A stretch of DNA of 64,000 bases from Actinophytocola sp963826035 (lineage in GTDB: Bacteria; Actinomycetota; Actinomycetes; Mycobacteriales; Pseudonocardiaceae). Shown here piece after piece: positions 8,244 through 17,791 of this stretch (position 1 is its first letter; each line of letters opens with the position of its first letter). The stretch spans positions 806,001 through 870,000 of the forward strand of contig CAWGVZ010000001.1 of NCBI GenBank assembly GCA_963826035.1, read 5' to 3'. A model generated the notes under the pieces. The model saw only the letters and a list, made by a program, of their open reading frames with translations, searched no databases and was not told the DNA's origin. The translations under genes were made by a program, and so were the position numbers.

Positions 8244-8261
8244 ACAGTCACACCTGACTGT
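8244..8261. promoter_or_regulatory. candidate TetR operator
   Basis: Inverted repeat ACAGTCA-CACC-TGACTGT, 7-bp arms and 4-bp spacer, 15 bp before the TetR start codon in the divergent intergenic region 8230-8381. Confidence 0.5.
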
Positions 8262-8381
8262 CAACGAATGATCGAAGCGAGGGTTGCGCGGTCGGATCTG
8301 TCGTGCTTACTGTACCAACAGCCACATGTAACGTTTCAATCTGACTGGTGCCCGCCGCTGATCACGCATGGGGGATGGTCG

Positions 8382-10538
8382 ATGGCAGACCGACAAGGGC
8401 TCAACCGGCGCGGGTTCCTCGGGGGAGTGGCCGCCGTTACGTCGGCCACCTTGATGTCGCGGGTCCTCCAAGCGGAGGCTGCGGCCGGTCCGCCGGGCCG
8501 AATCGACCGCCGCGCCGTGGTGGCGCGCCACCGGGTCATCCGCCGCCGCAGCGATCTGGCGCTGCCGATCCAGGTCGGCAACGGCAGGTTCGCGTTCGGT
8601 GCCGATGTGACCGGGCTGCAGACCTTCGTGCCCTTCAACACCCTGTCCGACTGGGCCTGGCACGTCGACGCGTTGCCGCCCGGCAAGGAGATCGCCGACT
8701 TCCGCGGCACGATCTGGCCGACCTACGGGCGCGACGTCTACTACTGGACCGGCGACCCGGCCGAGCCCGAACTGCACCATTGGCTGCGGGAGAACCCGCA
8801 CCGGGTGAACCTCGGCCGGCTCGGCCTGCGGCTGCTCAAGGAGGACGGCACCGAGGCCATCGAGGCCGACCTGACCGACACCGTCCAGGAACTCGACCCG
8901 TGGCGGGGTGTCCTGCGCAGCACCTTCCGGCTGGAGGGCCACCGGGTCACGGTCGAGACCGCCTGCCATCCCGGCCAGGACGTCGTGGCGGCGCGGATCA
9001 CGTCCGACCTGGTCGGGCTGGGGCGGCTCACGGCGTTCCTCGACTTCCCGTACGCGACGCGCGCCGGCCTGGACAAGTTCGAGGCGCCGTACGTCGGCTT
9101 CTTCGACCGCCCGCACCTGCACACCACGAGCCTGCAGCGGAACGTCATCACGCACACCATGGACGACACCCGCTACCAGGTCGGCCTGAGCCTGTCGCCG
9201 GGCGCGCGCACGGAACGCCTGTCTCCCAACGAACATCGTTACCAGATCACCGGGCGTGGCAGCCGTCTCGACATCGCGGCGCACTTCGCGCCCGAGGTAC
9301 GCGGCACCGTCCCGGACGCGGCGCGGGTCGTGCGCGAGAGTGAGACCTGGTGGCCGCGCTTCTGGCACACGGGCGGCGCGGTCGACCTGTCGCAGAGCTG
9401 CCGACCCCGGTGGCGTGAGCTCGAGCGCCGGATCGTGCTGAGCCAGTACCACCTCGCGGTGAACGACGCCGGCAACGACCCGGCCCAGGAGTCCGGCCTG
9501 GTGAACAACGGCTGGTACGGCAAGTTCCACATGGAGATGTACTGGTGGCACGCGTTCCAGTACGCCCTGTGGAACCGCTGGCCGCTGCTCGACCGGAGCA
9601 CCGACGTGTACGAGCGGTTCCTCCCGAACGCCCGCCGGCTCGCCGAGTCCCAGGGCTTTCGGGGCGCCCGGTGGCCGAAGATGACCACGACGCACGGCGA
9701 CGCGATCGGCCGCGAGTCCCCGGGAACACCGACCTGCCTGCTGATCTGGCAGCAGCCACACCCGATCTTCCTGGCCGAGCTCGACTACCGCGCACACCCG
9801 AATCGCCGCACCTTGTCGAAATGGCGCGAGGTCGTGCATGAGAGCGCCGAGTTCATGGCGTCGTTCGCCAACCGGGAACCGAGCGGTCGTTACGTGATCG
9901 GCCCGCCGATCATGTGCTGCAACGAACGCAATCCCTCGGCGACGACCATGAACCCGGCGTTCGAGCTGTCCTACTGGCGGTTCGGCCTGCGAGTCGCGCA
10001 GGAGTGGCGCGAGCGGCTCGGTGAGGCGCGGGACCCCTACTGGGACGAGGTGCTCGACGGACTGGCCGCGCTCCCCGTGGAGGACGGCGTCTACGTGCTC
10101 TACGAGGGTGTGGTGGACATGTGGACCAAGCACAACACCAACCATCCCGACCCGATCGCCCCGTTCGGCATGCTGCCCGGCGACGGGGTCGACGTGGCGA
10201 CCATGCGTGCCACGACCGAGAAGGTGTACGAGACCTGGCCGGTCACCGACCTCTACAGCTGGGACTTCCCGCTGCTGGCCATGAACGCCGCCCGTCTCGG
10301 CGATCCGCACACGGCCGTGGACCACCTGCTGCACGAACGGTACGGGTTCACCGACACCGGCCTGCCGGCCAGCGGCAAGTCCGGGGTCCCGTCGCCGTAC
10401 TTCCCGGCCGCCGGTGGCCTGCTCTACGCCGTGGCCATGATGTGCGCCGGCTGGGGCGACGGCGCGAACGGTCCGGCGCCAGGCTTCCCGGCCGATGGCT
10501 GGGTGGTCCGGTGGGAGGGACTCGCACCCGCACTCTGA
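8382..10538 (+). CDS. Tat-exported six-hairpin glycosidase-like protein
   Basis: 718 residues from ATG 8382. The N-terminus has a twin-arginine signal (NRRGFLGGVAA, cleavage after LQAEAAA). The body has a beta-rich N-domain (LPIQVGNGRFAFGADVTG) followed by an alpha-helical barrel rich in Trp (WYGKFHMEMYWWHAFQ, HGDAIGRESPG, LLIWQQPHPIFLAEL), which resembles the GH65/GH95-like (alpha/alpha)6 'six-hairpin' architecture. The Glu in HMEMYWW and the Glu in GRESPG are plausible active-site acids, but the exact family and substrate cannot be set by reading. It precedes a GH28 gene by 121 bp, so the pair may act on a pectin-derived substrate. Confidence 0.6.
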   Translation: MADRQGLNRRGFLGGVAAVTSATLMSRVLQAEAAAGPPGRIDRRAVVARHRVIRRRSDLALPIQVGNGRFAFGADVTGLQTFVPFNTLSDWAWHVDALPPGKEIADFRGTIWPTYGRDVYYWTGDPAEPELHHWLRENPHRVNLGRLGLRLLKEDGTEAIEADLTDTVQELDPWRGVLRSTFRLEGHRVTVETACHPGQDVVAARITSDLVGLGRLTAFLDFPYATRAGLDKFEAPYVGFFDRPHLHTTSLQRNVITHTMDDTRYQVGLSLSPGARTERLSPNEHRYQITGRGSRLDIAAHFAPEVRGTVPDAARVVRESETWWPRFWHTGGAVDLSQSCRPRWRELERRIVLSQYHLAVNDAGNDPAQESGLVNNGWYGKFHMEMYWWHAFQYALWNRWPLLDRSTDVYERFLPNARRLAESQGFRGARWPKMTTTHGDAIGRESPGTPTCLLIWQQPHPIFLAELDYRAHPNRRTLSKWREVVHESAEFMASFANREPSGRYVIGPPIMCCNERNPSATTMNPAFELSYWRFGLRVAQEWRERLGEARDPYWDEVLDGLAALPVEDGVYVLYEGVVDMWTKHNTNHPDPIAPFGMLPGDGVDVATMRATTEKVYETWPVTDLYSWDFPLLAMNAARLGDPHTAVDHLLHERYGFTDTGLPASGKSGVPSPYFPAAGGLLYAVAMMCAGWGDGANGPAPGFPADGWVVRWEGLAPAL

Positions 10539-10628
10539 GCGGAGCTTGCGGAGCGAGCATCGTTCTCTGAGCGGAGCTTGCGGAGCGAGCATCGTTCTCT
10601 GAGCGGAGCTTGCGGAGCGAGCATCGTT
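10533..10628. repeat. 32-bp tandem repeat, three copies, at a gene end
   Basis: Units start at 10533, 10565 and 10597; each contains TGAGCGGAGCTTGCGGAGCG. The first copy supplies the TGA stop of the glycosidase-like gene. The core resembles that of the 74-bp repeat (TGAGCGAGCTTGCGAGCGAA). Confidence 0.95.
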
Positions 10629-10659
10629 TCTGCACTTCCGCCGATCAAAGGAGATCCGC

Positions 10660-12063
10660 ATGCCGAGTCGGAGAACTGTCCTGCGTGGCATTGGTGCGCT
10701 GGGCATCGGGGGTTATGCGTTGCGGCCCGGCTTCGCCCAGGCGGGTCCCGACCCCTGGGCGCGCGCGGCGTACATCAGCGCGAGGGTCCGCGGTCCTCGG
10801 TTCGCGCCCCGCTGGTTCGACATCACCCGCTTCGGCGCTGTCGGCGACGGCGTCACCGACTGCACGGCCGCCATCCGGCGGGCGATCGCGGCCTGCCACC
10901 GCGCGGGCGGTGGGCATGTGGTCGTCCCGGCCGGGCGGTTCCGCACCGGCGCCATCCATCTGCGCAGCAACGTGGACCTGCATGTCACCGGCGGTGCCCG
11001 GATCCTGTTCAGCCAGGACCCGGCCGACTACCTGCCGGTGGTGCTGACCAGGTTCGAGGGTGTCGAGCTGTACAACTACTCGCCGCTGATCTACGCCTTC
11101 GGGCAGCACAACATCGCGGTCACCGGCTCCGGCGTCCTCGACGGCCAGTCCGACCTGGAGCACTGGTGGCCCTGGTGCGGTGCGGCCAAGTTCGGTTGGG
11201 AGCCGGGCGAACCGCGGCAGACCGAGGCCCGGACGGCGTTGTTCGCCCAGGCCGAGCAGGGCGTCCCGGTCGAGGAACGGCAGTACGGCGACGGCGGCTA
11301 TCTGCGGCCGTCGTTCATCGAGCCCTACCGCTGCCGCGACGTGCTCATCGAGGGCGTCACCGTTGTGGGGTCGCCGATGTGGGAGATCCACCCGGTGCTG
11401 TCGAAGAACGTTCTCGTGCGCGGCGTGACCGTCCAGACGCACGGGCCGAACAACGACGGCTGCAACCCGGAGTCCAGCAAGATGGTGGTGATCCGGGACT
11501 GCCTGTTCGACACCGGCGACGACTGCATCGCCATCAAGTCCGGCCGCAACGCCGACGGGCGTCGGGTGAACGTGCCGAGTGAGGACATTCTGGTCGAGGG
11601 CTGCACGATGCGCGCGGGCCACGGCGGGGTGACGGTCGGCAGCGAGATGTCCGGCGGGGTGCGCAACGTGTTCACCCGGGACTGCGAGATGTCCAGCCCG
11701 GACCTCGACATCGCGTTGCGGTTCAAGACGAACAGCGTCCGCGGTGGTTTCATCGAGGGCTTCCACGCCCGCGACCTGACCATCGGCGAGGTCGGCGGGT
11801 CGGTGATCGACATCAACTTCTTCTACGAGGAAGGCCCCGGGCACGGCTTCAACCCGGTGGTCGGCGACATCCACGTCCGGGACGTGTCGGTCCGGAACGC
11901 GACCAGGGCGTTGAACCTCCGGGGCTACGCCGACGACCACATCAGGGGGATGACCCTGACCAATGTGGACTTCGGCACGACCGCCCAGCGCAGCGTGGTC
12001 GAGTACGTGGACGACCTCGTCCTCGACAACGTGCTCGAGAACGGCGCGGACATGGAGATCTGA
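10660..12063 (+). CDS. secreted GH28 polygalacturonase-family enzyme
   Basis: 467 residues, ATG with AAAGGAG upstream. A Tat-like signal (MPSRRTVLRGIGALGIGG, then a short hydrophobic stretch) implies export. The right-handed beta-helix of GH28 follows, with all family motifs: NNDGCNPESS (NTD-like, first Asp), TGDDCIAIKSG (Asp pair), GHGGVTVGSEMSGG (His) and LRFKTN (RxK substrate motif). Expected to hydrolyse alpha-1,4-galacturonide links in pectin, probably as an exo-enzyme of the type seen in bacteria with long N-terminal regions. It shares a transcription unit direction with the preceding glycosidase-like gene across the 32-bp repeats. Confidence 0.9.
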   Translation: MPSRRTVLRGIGALGIGGYALRPGFAQAGPDPWARAAYISARVRGPRFAPRWFDITRFGAVGDGVTDCTAAIRRAIAACHRAGGGHVVVPAGRFRTGAIHLRSNVDLHVTGGARILFSQDPADYLPVVLTRFEGVELYNYSPLIYAFGQHNIAVTGSGVLDGQSDLEHWWPWCGAAKFGWEPGEPRQTEARTALFAQAEQGVPVEERQYGDGGYLRPSFIEPYRCRDVLIEGVTVVGSPMWEIHPVLSKNVLVRGVTVQTHGPNNDGCNPESSKMVVIRDCLFDTGDDCIAIKSGRNADGRRVNVPSEDILVEGCTMRAGHGGVTVGSEMSGGVRNVFTRDCEMSSPDLDIALRFKTNSVRGGFIEGFHARDLTIGEVGGSVIDINFFYEEGPGHGFNPVVGDIHVRDVSVRNATRALNLRGYADDHIRGMTLTNVDFGTTAQRSVVEYVDDLVLDNVLENGADMEI

Positions 12064-12071
12064 GCCAACTT

Positions 12072-12908
12072 CTACGAGGGCGCCGACAGCAACGCTCGGA
12101 TCTGGCCGAGCCATTCGGTGCCCAGCCGGCGCCCGTTCGGGAGTTGGTCGTCCCGATCCCAGCGCCAGGCGGTGATCATCGCCAGCATGAGGATCCGGCA
12201 GGCGCGGAGCAACTCCTGATCGACACCCGGATAGTGCTCGCTGACTTCTTCGGGCGCGTGGGCGAGGTCGAATTCGACCGGTCCGCGGCAGCAGGTCTCG
12301 AGGTCCACGAACAGCAGCCCGTTCTTCGTGGTGAGCACGTTTCCCGGGTGCGGCTCGCCGTGCAGTATTTGCTCGGTGCGGCCGCGCTCGCTGACGAATC
12401 GTCGCCGATTTCGTAGCGTGTCGGCGAGGAGTTCCCGGTCGGCGTCGGTGAGCGCCGGAGTGTGGTCGCGGCTGGCCACCAGTTGTTGGGCGTGCTCGAC
12501 CCGATCCGTGAAATGCGGTGTAGGGAGGTCGAGCTTGCGCATGCCGGCGTGCAGCCGTTCGAGCGCTTCGGCGTAGTCGGCCGGGGAGACCTCTTGACGT
12601 GACACGGGTTCGTAGTAGGTCCACAGTGTGACCTCGAAGTCATCACGCTCATAGACGCGTGGCCGCACACGAGGCTCGAGTGCGGCCACCGGGCTCTCGG
12701 ATTCGGCCAGCTGTCGAGCAAGCTCGATCTCGAACTGTGCGACCTGATGCGTTACGGGCGCTACCCGGGCCAGGACGTCACAAGGCAGCAGACGCACGGT
12801 GAGCTTGTTGGAGTCGTGAAGGACGATCGTGTCATCGACCGTCAGGCCGAGTGCGGAGGCGGTCGACCTGGCCGCGGCCAGTGCACGCGGGAACTCCGAC
12901 GCCTGCAT
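12072..12908 (-). CDS. aminoglycoside-phosphotransferase-like kinase
   Basis: 278 residues from ATG 12906-12908. The C-terminal kinase lobe has HGEPHPGNVL (the HxDxxxxN catalytic loop with Asp changed to Glu) and FVDLETC (the metal-binding DxD/DFG equivalent). The N-lobe contains ARVAP followed by EIELARQLAE, matching the Lys/Glu region loosely. Substitution of the catalytic Asp by Glu is frequent in this actinobacterial subgroup; small-molecule kinase activity is likely but the substrate is unknown. Convergent with GH28, with 8 bp between the stops. Confidence 0.75.
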   Translation of the reverse strand: MQASEFPRALAAARSTASALGLTVDDTIVLHDSNKLTVRLLPCDVLARVAPVTHQVAQFEIELARQLAESESPVAALEPRVRPRVYERDDFEVTLWTYYEPVSRQEVSPADYAEALERLHAGMRKLDLPTPHFTDRVEHAQQLVASRDHTPALTDADRELLADTLRNRRRFVSERGRTEQILHGEPHPGNVLTTKNGLLFVDLETCCRGPVEFDLAHAPEEVSEHYPGVDQELLRACRILMLAMITAWRWDRDDQLPNGRRLGTEWLGQIRALLSAPS

Positions 12909-12965
12909 GGGGCACCGTACCAAGTCCGGGGCCGGCGGCGCGGATGACGCCGCCGGCCCCGTCGA

Positions 12966-14435
12966 TCACGCGCAGGTCGTGTCGCGCTCCGGCAGCTTCC
13001 CGGCCACCAGGAAGCTCGTGGTCGTGTTCAGCGCGCACGCGTTGTCGCCGGTGACGTAGACGCCGTGGCCGCTGCCGTCGACGCTCACCAGCCGCGACCG
13101 CTCGCCGAACTTCTCGTCGATCAGCTCCCCGCCCCGGAGCGGGGTCACCGGATCACGCTGGTTCTGCACCACCAGCACGTTCGCCGGCCCCTCGTCGACG
13201 ACCGGCACGGGCGGTTCGGCCGGCTCGTGCGGCCAGAACGCGCACGGCAGGATGTTCGCGCTCGCCGCGCCGTACAGCGGGTATCGCTCGCGGTCCTCGG
13301 CGACCGCACGCTGGTAGGTCCGCACATCGGAGGGCCACTCCACGTCGTTGCACGTCACCGCTTGGAACACCGACCACATGTTGTCCAAAGGCGCGGCCGC
13401 CGCCAGTTGCTCCGCCGCGGCCGGATCGCCGTCCCGTACCGACTGCCAGATCTGCGCCGTCAGCCCGTACTTCGTCTTCCCGTACAGCCCCGCGAACGTG
13501 ACCAGCCGGAACACGCGCCCGTCGATCTCGCCCGCCGGCTTCTGGTCGAGCCGCTCCGCGAGCGTGAAGTAGGTCTCGCGCACCTGTTCCGGCGTGCGAC
13601 CCAGTCCGTAGGTCTCGTGCCGCGCCGCCGCCCACTCCGCGAAGTCCGGGAACGTCTCCTCGGCGCCCATGGCGTACCGCCGGATTCCGTCCTGGTCGAG
13701 GTGGGTGTCACCGATGTTGCTGTCGAGCACGATCCGGTCGGACCGCTCGGGGAACATCGACGCGTAGGCCGCGCCGAGCGCCGACCCGTAGGAGTACCCG
13801 AGGAAGCTCGTCTTCTCCTCACCGAGCGCGATCCGGATCCGGTCCAGGTCACGTGCCATGTTCGCGGTCGACAGGTGCCGCAGCCGCCCGTCCTTGTCGT
13901 TGGCCGCACACTGCTCGGCCACGGCCTTCGCGCTCTTCGCCTGCTCGGCGACCGCCGCTTCGTCGACCGCGTACGGCGGGATGTTGCCCAAGTAGCCCTG
14001 ATCGGCGGTGAAGCCGCAGCTCACCGGTGCCGAATGCCCGATCCCTCGGGTGTCCATGCCGATCACGTCATAGCTGTCCAGCACACTCGCCGGGATCCCG
14101 AACCACGCCAGATCGTCCGCGAACGACAATCCGGAGCCACCCGGACCACCCGGGTTGAGCATCAGCACGCCCCGCCGCTTGTCCGGTTTCTTGCTGGTCA
14201 ACCGGGACACCATGATCTCGATCCGCGCACCCTCCGGCTCGCGGTAATCCAACGGCACCGGCACCGTGGCGCACTGCAGGACAGCCACCTTGGTCACCAC
14301 ATCCGCCGGGCAAGCTCCCCACGTCAGCCCGGTCGCGGGCTCGTCGGCCACTGCCGGTGCCGCGACCACCGACCCCGCGAGGCCGAGCATCACCGCCAGA
14401 GCCACACCCCGGCCCACGTCACGCCTTCGCCTCAT
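12966..14435 (-). CDS. secreted tripeptidyl-aminopeptidase-like alpha/beta hydrolase
   Basis: 489 residues with a Sec signal peptide (Arg-rich start, hydrophobic core, AAPAVADEP). Family features of the Streptomyces Tap/SlpD/SlpE group: NPGGPGGSG oxyanion region, DTRGIGHS, nucleophile elbow GYSYGS, Asp in NQRDPVTP and His in GSGHGVY within the C-terminal TAP-like domain. It is expected to release N-terminal tripeptides from extracellular proteins. Cys residues at the C-terminus (ACALN, DTTCA) suggest a disulfide. Confidence 0.88.
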   Translation of the reverse strand: MRRRRDVGRGVALAVMLGLAGSVVAAPAVADEPATGLTWGACPADVVTKVAVLQCATVPVPLDYREPEGARIEIMVSRLTSKKPDKRRGVLMLNPGGPGGSGLSFADDLAWFGIPASVLDSYDVIGMDTRGIGHSAPVSCGFTADQGYLGNIPPYAVDEAAVAEQAKSAKAVAEQCAANDKDGRLRHLSTANMARDLDRIRIALGEEKTSFLGYSYGSALGAAYASMFPERSDRIVLDSNIGDTHLDQDGIRRYAMGAEETFPDFAEWAAARHETYGLGRTPEQVRETYFTLAERLDQKPAGEIDGRVFRLVTFAGLYGKTKYGLTAQIWQSVRDGDPAAAEQLAAAAPLDNMWSVFQAVTCNDVEWPSDVRTYQRAVAEDRERYPLYGAASANILPCAFWPHEPAEPPVPVVDEGPANVLVVQNQRDPVTPLRGGELIDEKFGERSRLVSVDGSGHGVYVTGDNACALNTTTSFLVAGKLPERDTTCA

Positions 14436-14612
14436 CTTTCCCCCGATCCATCCACTTTCACTGACAGGGCCATTCGAAACCGTGACCTTGGGGCAGGGTC
14501 AAGCGCTCTGAGGTAGCTCACAATGAAGACGAAACTGTTTCACGACAAGCATTGACGGTGCGTGCGGTGCATGCCTAACGTTGCTGGGCCGCCCACAGCT
14601 GGGGAGGACGCA

Positions 14613-16844
14613 ATGATGCGTCGTTTTACTGTCGTCGCAACAGTTCTCGCTTGTCTCGCCGCCGGGGCGGCCGTCGCGGACGGGACGCCCGACCGGCATG
14701 GCGGGCTGCGGCTCGAGACGTTGTCCGGGCCCGCGCGGTACGTCAGCGGCGGCGCGGCCAGGGTGCGGGTGGTGGTGCCGGCGTCGACGCCCCTCGACGC
14801 CGCGAAGGTCAGTGTCAACGGGGTCGACGTCACCGATGACTTCGTGCCCGACGACCAGGCGCCGCACGCGCTCGAAGGGGTCGTGCGCGGGCTGCCGGTC
14901 GGGGCGAGCACGGTCTCCGCGTCGACCTCCCGGTGGGAGCGGGCCAGCTTGCGGCTCGTGAACCACCCGGTCACCGGGCCGATGTTCTCCGGGCCGCAGC
15001 AGCCGGACTTCTTCTGCTCCACCCCCGCGCACCTCGCCGGGTTCGACCTCGCCGGGCCGTTCCTCGACGACGACGACTGTTCTCTCGCCACCCGCGCCGG
15101 CCACTACTACCGCACCACGGCGAACACCTGGCAGCCCTACGACCCGGCCGCCCCCCGGCCCTCGGACATGAGCACCACACCGTCGGGTGTCGACTTCGTG
15201 ATCCGCTGGGAACGGGGCACGATCAACCGGTTCGTCTACACGATCGCCGTGCTCGACCCCGGGGCGAGCGGGCCAGCGACGTTGCCGCACTGGAACCGCA
15301 AGCTGATCTACTACTTCGGCGGCGGTGTGGGGATCGGCCATTACCAGGGCTCGAACAACCAGGGCGAGTCTCGCTACGTGCACGGGCTCGGGCAGGGATA
15401 CGCGGTCGCGTGGTCGACCGGGACCAAGGCCGGCACCCACTACAACCTGGTGCTGGGTGGCGAGACCGCCATGATGGTCAAGTCGCGGTTCGTCACCGAG
15501 TACGGCGACCCGGCGTACACGGTCGGGCTCGGCGGCTCGGGCGGCGGCATCCAGCAGTACGTCTACGGTCAGAACCACAAGGGCCTGCTCGACGGCGCGA
15601 TCCCGCAGTACTCCTACCCGGACATGGTCACCCAGACCATCCACGTGGGCGACTGCGAGCTGCTCGAACGCTGGATGGACCAGAAGGTGCTCGCCGACCC
15701 GGGCTCGAAGTGGCGGCAGTGGACCAACCGCACGCTGCTCGAGGGACTGTCCACATCGGACACCGTGGCGAACCCGTACGCGCAGCTCACTCCCTGGCTC
15801 GCGACGCCGGGGTCGAGCGAGTGCGTCAACGGTTGGCGTGGGCTGTCGCCGCTCACCATGAACCCGAAGTTCGGCACGGCGCCGGGGATCACGCCCGAGC
15901 AGCAGGCGGCCGTGGAGTGGACGCACTGGAACGACGTGGTGAACGTGTACGGCCGTGACCCGGACACCGGCTTCGCCCGGTCCACCTGGGACAACATCGG
16001 CGTCCAGTACGGGCTGAAAGCGCTGGTGGACGGCGAGATCGCGCCCGCCGAGTTCCTCGACCTGAACGCGGACGTCGGCGGGTGGGTGGAGCCGCAGGAC
16101 GCCGTCCAGGAAGGCTGTCCGTTCGTCGTGCAGGCCTGTCCGTCCGATGTGGACGTCTGGAGTCTGCGGAACGTCAACCCGCCCGGCCCGGACGGCGTGC
16201 GGCCGCGCACCGAGGGCAGTGTCGACGCCATGCGAGCCGCCTACCGGTCCGGCCTCGTGTTCGACGGGAAGATCGACATCCCGGTCATCGACTGGCGGCA
16301 CTACCTGGAAGCCGAGCTCGACATGCACAACGCGCGGCAGTCGTTCGCGTCCCGGCAGCGCATGCTCGACGCGAAGGGGAACGCGGCGAACCAGGTCGTG
16401 TGGTTCACCGACGCCCGCCCTGCCCGGGCCTTCGACCAGACCCCGCTGGCGCTGGCCGTCATGGACGAGTGGCTGACGAACCTGCGCGTGCACCCGTCGC
16501 GCGGCGTGGCCGGGAACAAGCCGGCCGCCGCCGTGGACAGCTGCTTCGCGACCGACGGAACGCTGCTGTACAGCGGAACGGACGCGTGGCACGGCATCAT
16601 CGACCGCGCACCCGCCGGCCCGTGCACGCTGCGGTTCCCGATCAACGGCACGTCCCGCACGGTCGCGGGCGGCCCGTTCGACGAACAGCACTACAAGTGC
16701 GCGCTGCAGCCGGTGTCGACGGCGATCGACCGCGGCGTGTACGGGACGTGGCGCCCGAGTCAGGCCGAGAAGGCCGTGCTGAAGCAGATCTTCCCGACCG
16801 GCGTGTGCGACTACCGCAGGCCGGACGCGGGCCGGCCACGTTAG
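14613..16844 (+). CDS. secreted DUF6351-like protein
   Basis: 743 residues from ATG 14613 (GGGGAGGA just upstream). A signal peptide (VVATVLACLAAGAAVADG) is followed by a beta-sandwich-like region and a large domain with YYFGGGVGIGHYQG and GLGGSGGGIQQYVY, the latter resembling an alpha/beta-hydrolase nucleophile elbow. Eight or more Cys in the mature chain suit an exported protein. I match it to the actinobacterial DUF6351 family from memory of its overall sequence; its activity is not established. The gene is divergent from the aminopeptidase gene. Confidence 0.6.
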   Translation: MMRRFTVVATVLACLAAGAAVADGTPDRHGGLRLETLSGPARYVSGGAARVRVVVPASTPLDAAKVSVNGVDVTDDFVPDDQAPHALEGVVRGLPVGASTVSASTSRWERASLRLVNHPVTGPMFSGPQQPDFFCSTPAHLAGFDLAGPFLDDDDCSLATRAGHYYRTTANTWQPYDPAAPRPSDMSTTPSGVDFVIRWERGTINRFVYTIAVLDPGASGPATLPHWNRKLIYYFGGGVGIGHYQGSNNQGESRYVHGLGQGYAVAWSTGTKAGTHYNLVLGGETAMMVKSRFVTEYGDPAYTVGLGGSGGGIQQYVYGQNHKGLLDGAIPQYSYPDMVTQTIHVGDCELLERWMDQKVLADPGSKWRQWTNRTLLEGLSTSDTVANPYAQLTPWLATPGSSECVNGWRGLSPLTMNPKFGTAPGITPEQQAAVEWTHWNDVVNVYGRDPDTGFARSTWDNIGVQYGLKALVDGEIAPAEFLDLNADVGGWVEPQDAVQEGCPFVVQACPSDVDVWSLRNVNPPGPDGVRPRTEGSVDAMRAAYRSGLVFDGKIDIPVIDWRHYLEAELDMHNARQSFASRQRMLDAKGNAANQVVWFTDARPARAFDQTPLALAVMDEWLTNLRVHPSRGVAGNKPAAAVDSCFATDGTLLYSGTDAWHGIIDRAPAGPCTLRFPINGTSRTVAGGPFDEQHYKCALQPVSTAIDRGVYGTWRPSQAEKAVLKQIFPTGVCDYRRPDAGRPR

Positions 16845-17022
16845 CCGAATCCCACTCTGCCGTTAGGGCCCAGCTCGATCAGCCGAGCTGCGGTGTCCAC
16901 TTCGGACAAACCGCGGTCGGCATCGGTGTCGAACAGCGGCACGGCGACACGACGGCCGGTGTGGCCATCGCGTGCGGCGCCGACCTGTCCGGTGGGGCGG
17001 CGGTGAGCACCGCCCACGCTGG

Positions 17023-17791
17023 TCATGTGCTGTTCGGTCGGGCGATCATGACCGGGCAGGGGGAGTGGTGGATCAATGCCTGGCTGACCGAGCCGAGCGT
17101 CAACCCGGTGAAGCCACCGCGTCCCCGGCTGCCGACCACCAGCAATTGTGCGCCGCGAGCCGCGTCCAGCAGGGCGCTCGACGGCCGGTCGCGTTGGACG
17201 ACTCGACGGACCGTGACTCCGGGGTGCTTCTCGTGCCAGCCGGTGAGCGACTCGGTGAGCAGGTTCTCGACCTGTTCGGTCATGGGCGTCCAGTCCAGTG
17301 GCTGCGCGTGGCCGCCACCAAAGCCGAACGGGACGGTCGAGTCAGTCCACGAGTGCACGGCCACCAGGTCGCAGCCGCGAGAGTCGGCCTGGTCGAAGGC
17401 GAGCGCGATGGCCAGCTCGCTGGTCGGAGAGCCGTCCACCCCGACCACCACCGGTGTCCCCGGGACCGGCTGTTCGCCGCGCACGACCACGACCGGGCAC
17501 TGTCCGTGCACCACCAACTCGACCGCGACCGAGCCGACCAACAGGCCGGTGAAGCCGCCGAGGCCACGAGAGCCGAGGACCAACAGCTCGGCCCGCCGAG
17601 TCAAGCCGAGCAGCGTGGTCGCCGCGGACCCGGCGACGATCTCGGCCGAGATCGACAACATCGGCGTTGCCTCGGTGACGACCACGACCGCGGCGGGTGG
17701 CCTCGGCGGCCGCCCAGAGGGCCGCACGCAGCGCCGACTCCGACCCGTCGATGGCGACCAGGACCGGCATGACCTCGTCCGGACTGTTCAT
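17023..17791 (-). pseudogene. universal stress protein, tandem-domain, internally deleted
   Basis: The start MPVLVAIDGSESALRAALWA (from 17791, frame A) is the first strand and helix of a UspA domain. After AAAEATRR the sequence continues in another frame with AVVVVTEATPMLSISAEIVA and the ATP-binding GSRGLGGFTGLLVGSVA of the same domain. About 50 residues are missing and the frame is broken, so a non-triplet deletion at about 17700-17715 is likely. The second UspA domain (VVVGVDGSPTSELA to GSRGRGGFTGLTLGSVS) is intact in the 17023-17727 frame and might still be made from an internal start. Confidence 0.7.

Noticed and set aside
7447..10628. Tandem repeats as CRISPR arrays
   Set aside because: Units are head-to-tail without unique spacers and no cas gene is near.
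8307..10706. 799-codon minus-strand open frame opposite the glycosidase-like gene
   Set aside because: Antisense of a well-supported Tat-exported enzyme; its translation has no motifs.
16841..17026. 61-codon minus-strand open frame ending in a plausible-looking Asp-Thr-Ala-Ala-Arg helix
   Set aside because: Could be a gene remnant beside the broken universal stress gene, but there is no ribosome site or known motif; too weak to list.
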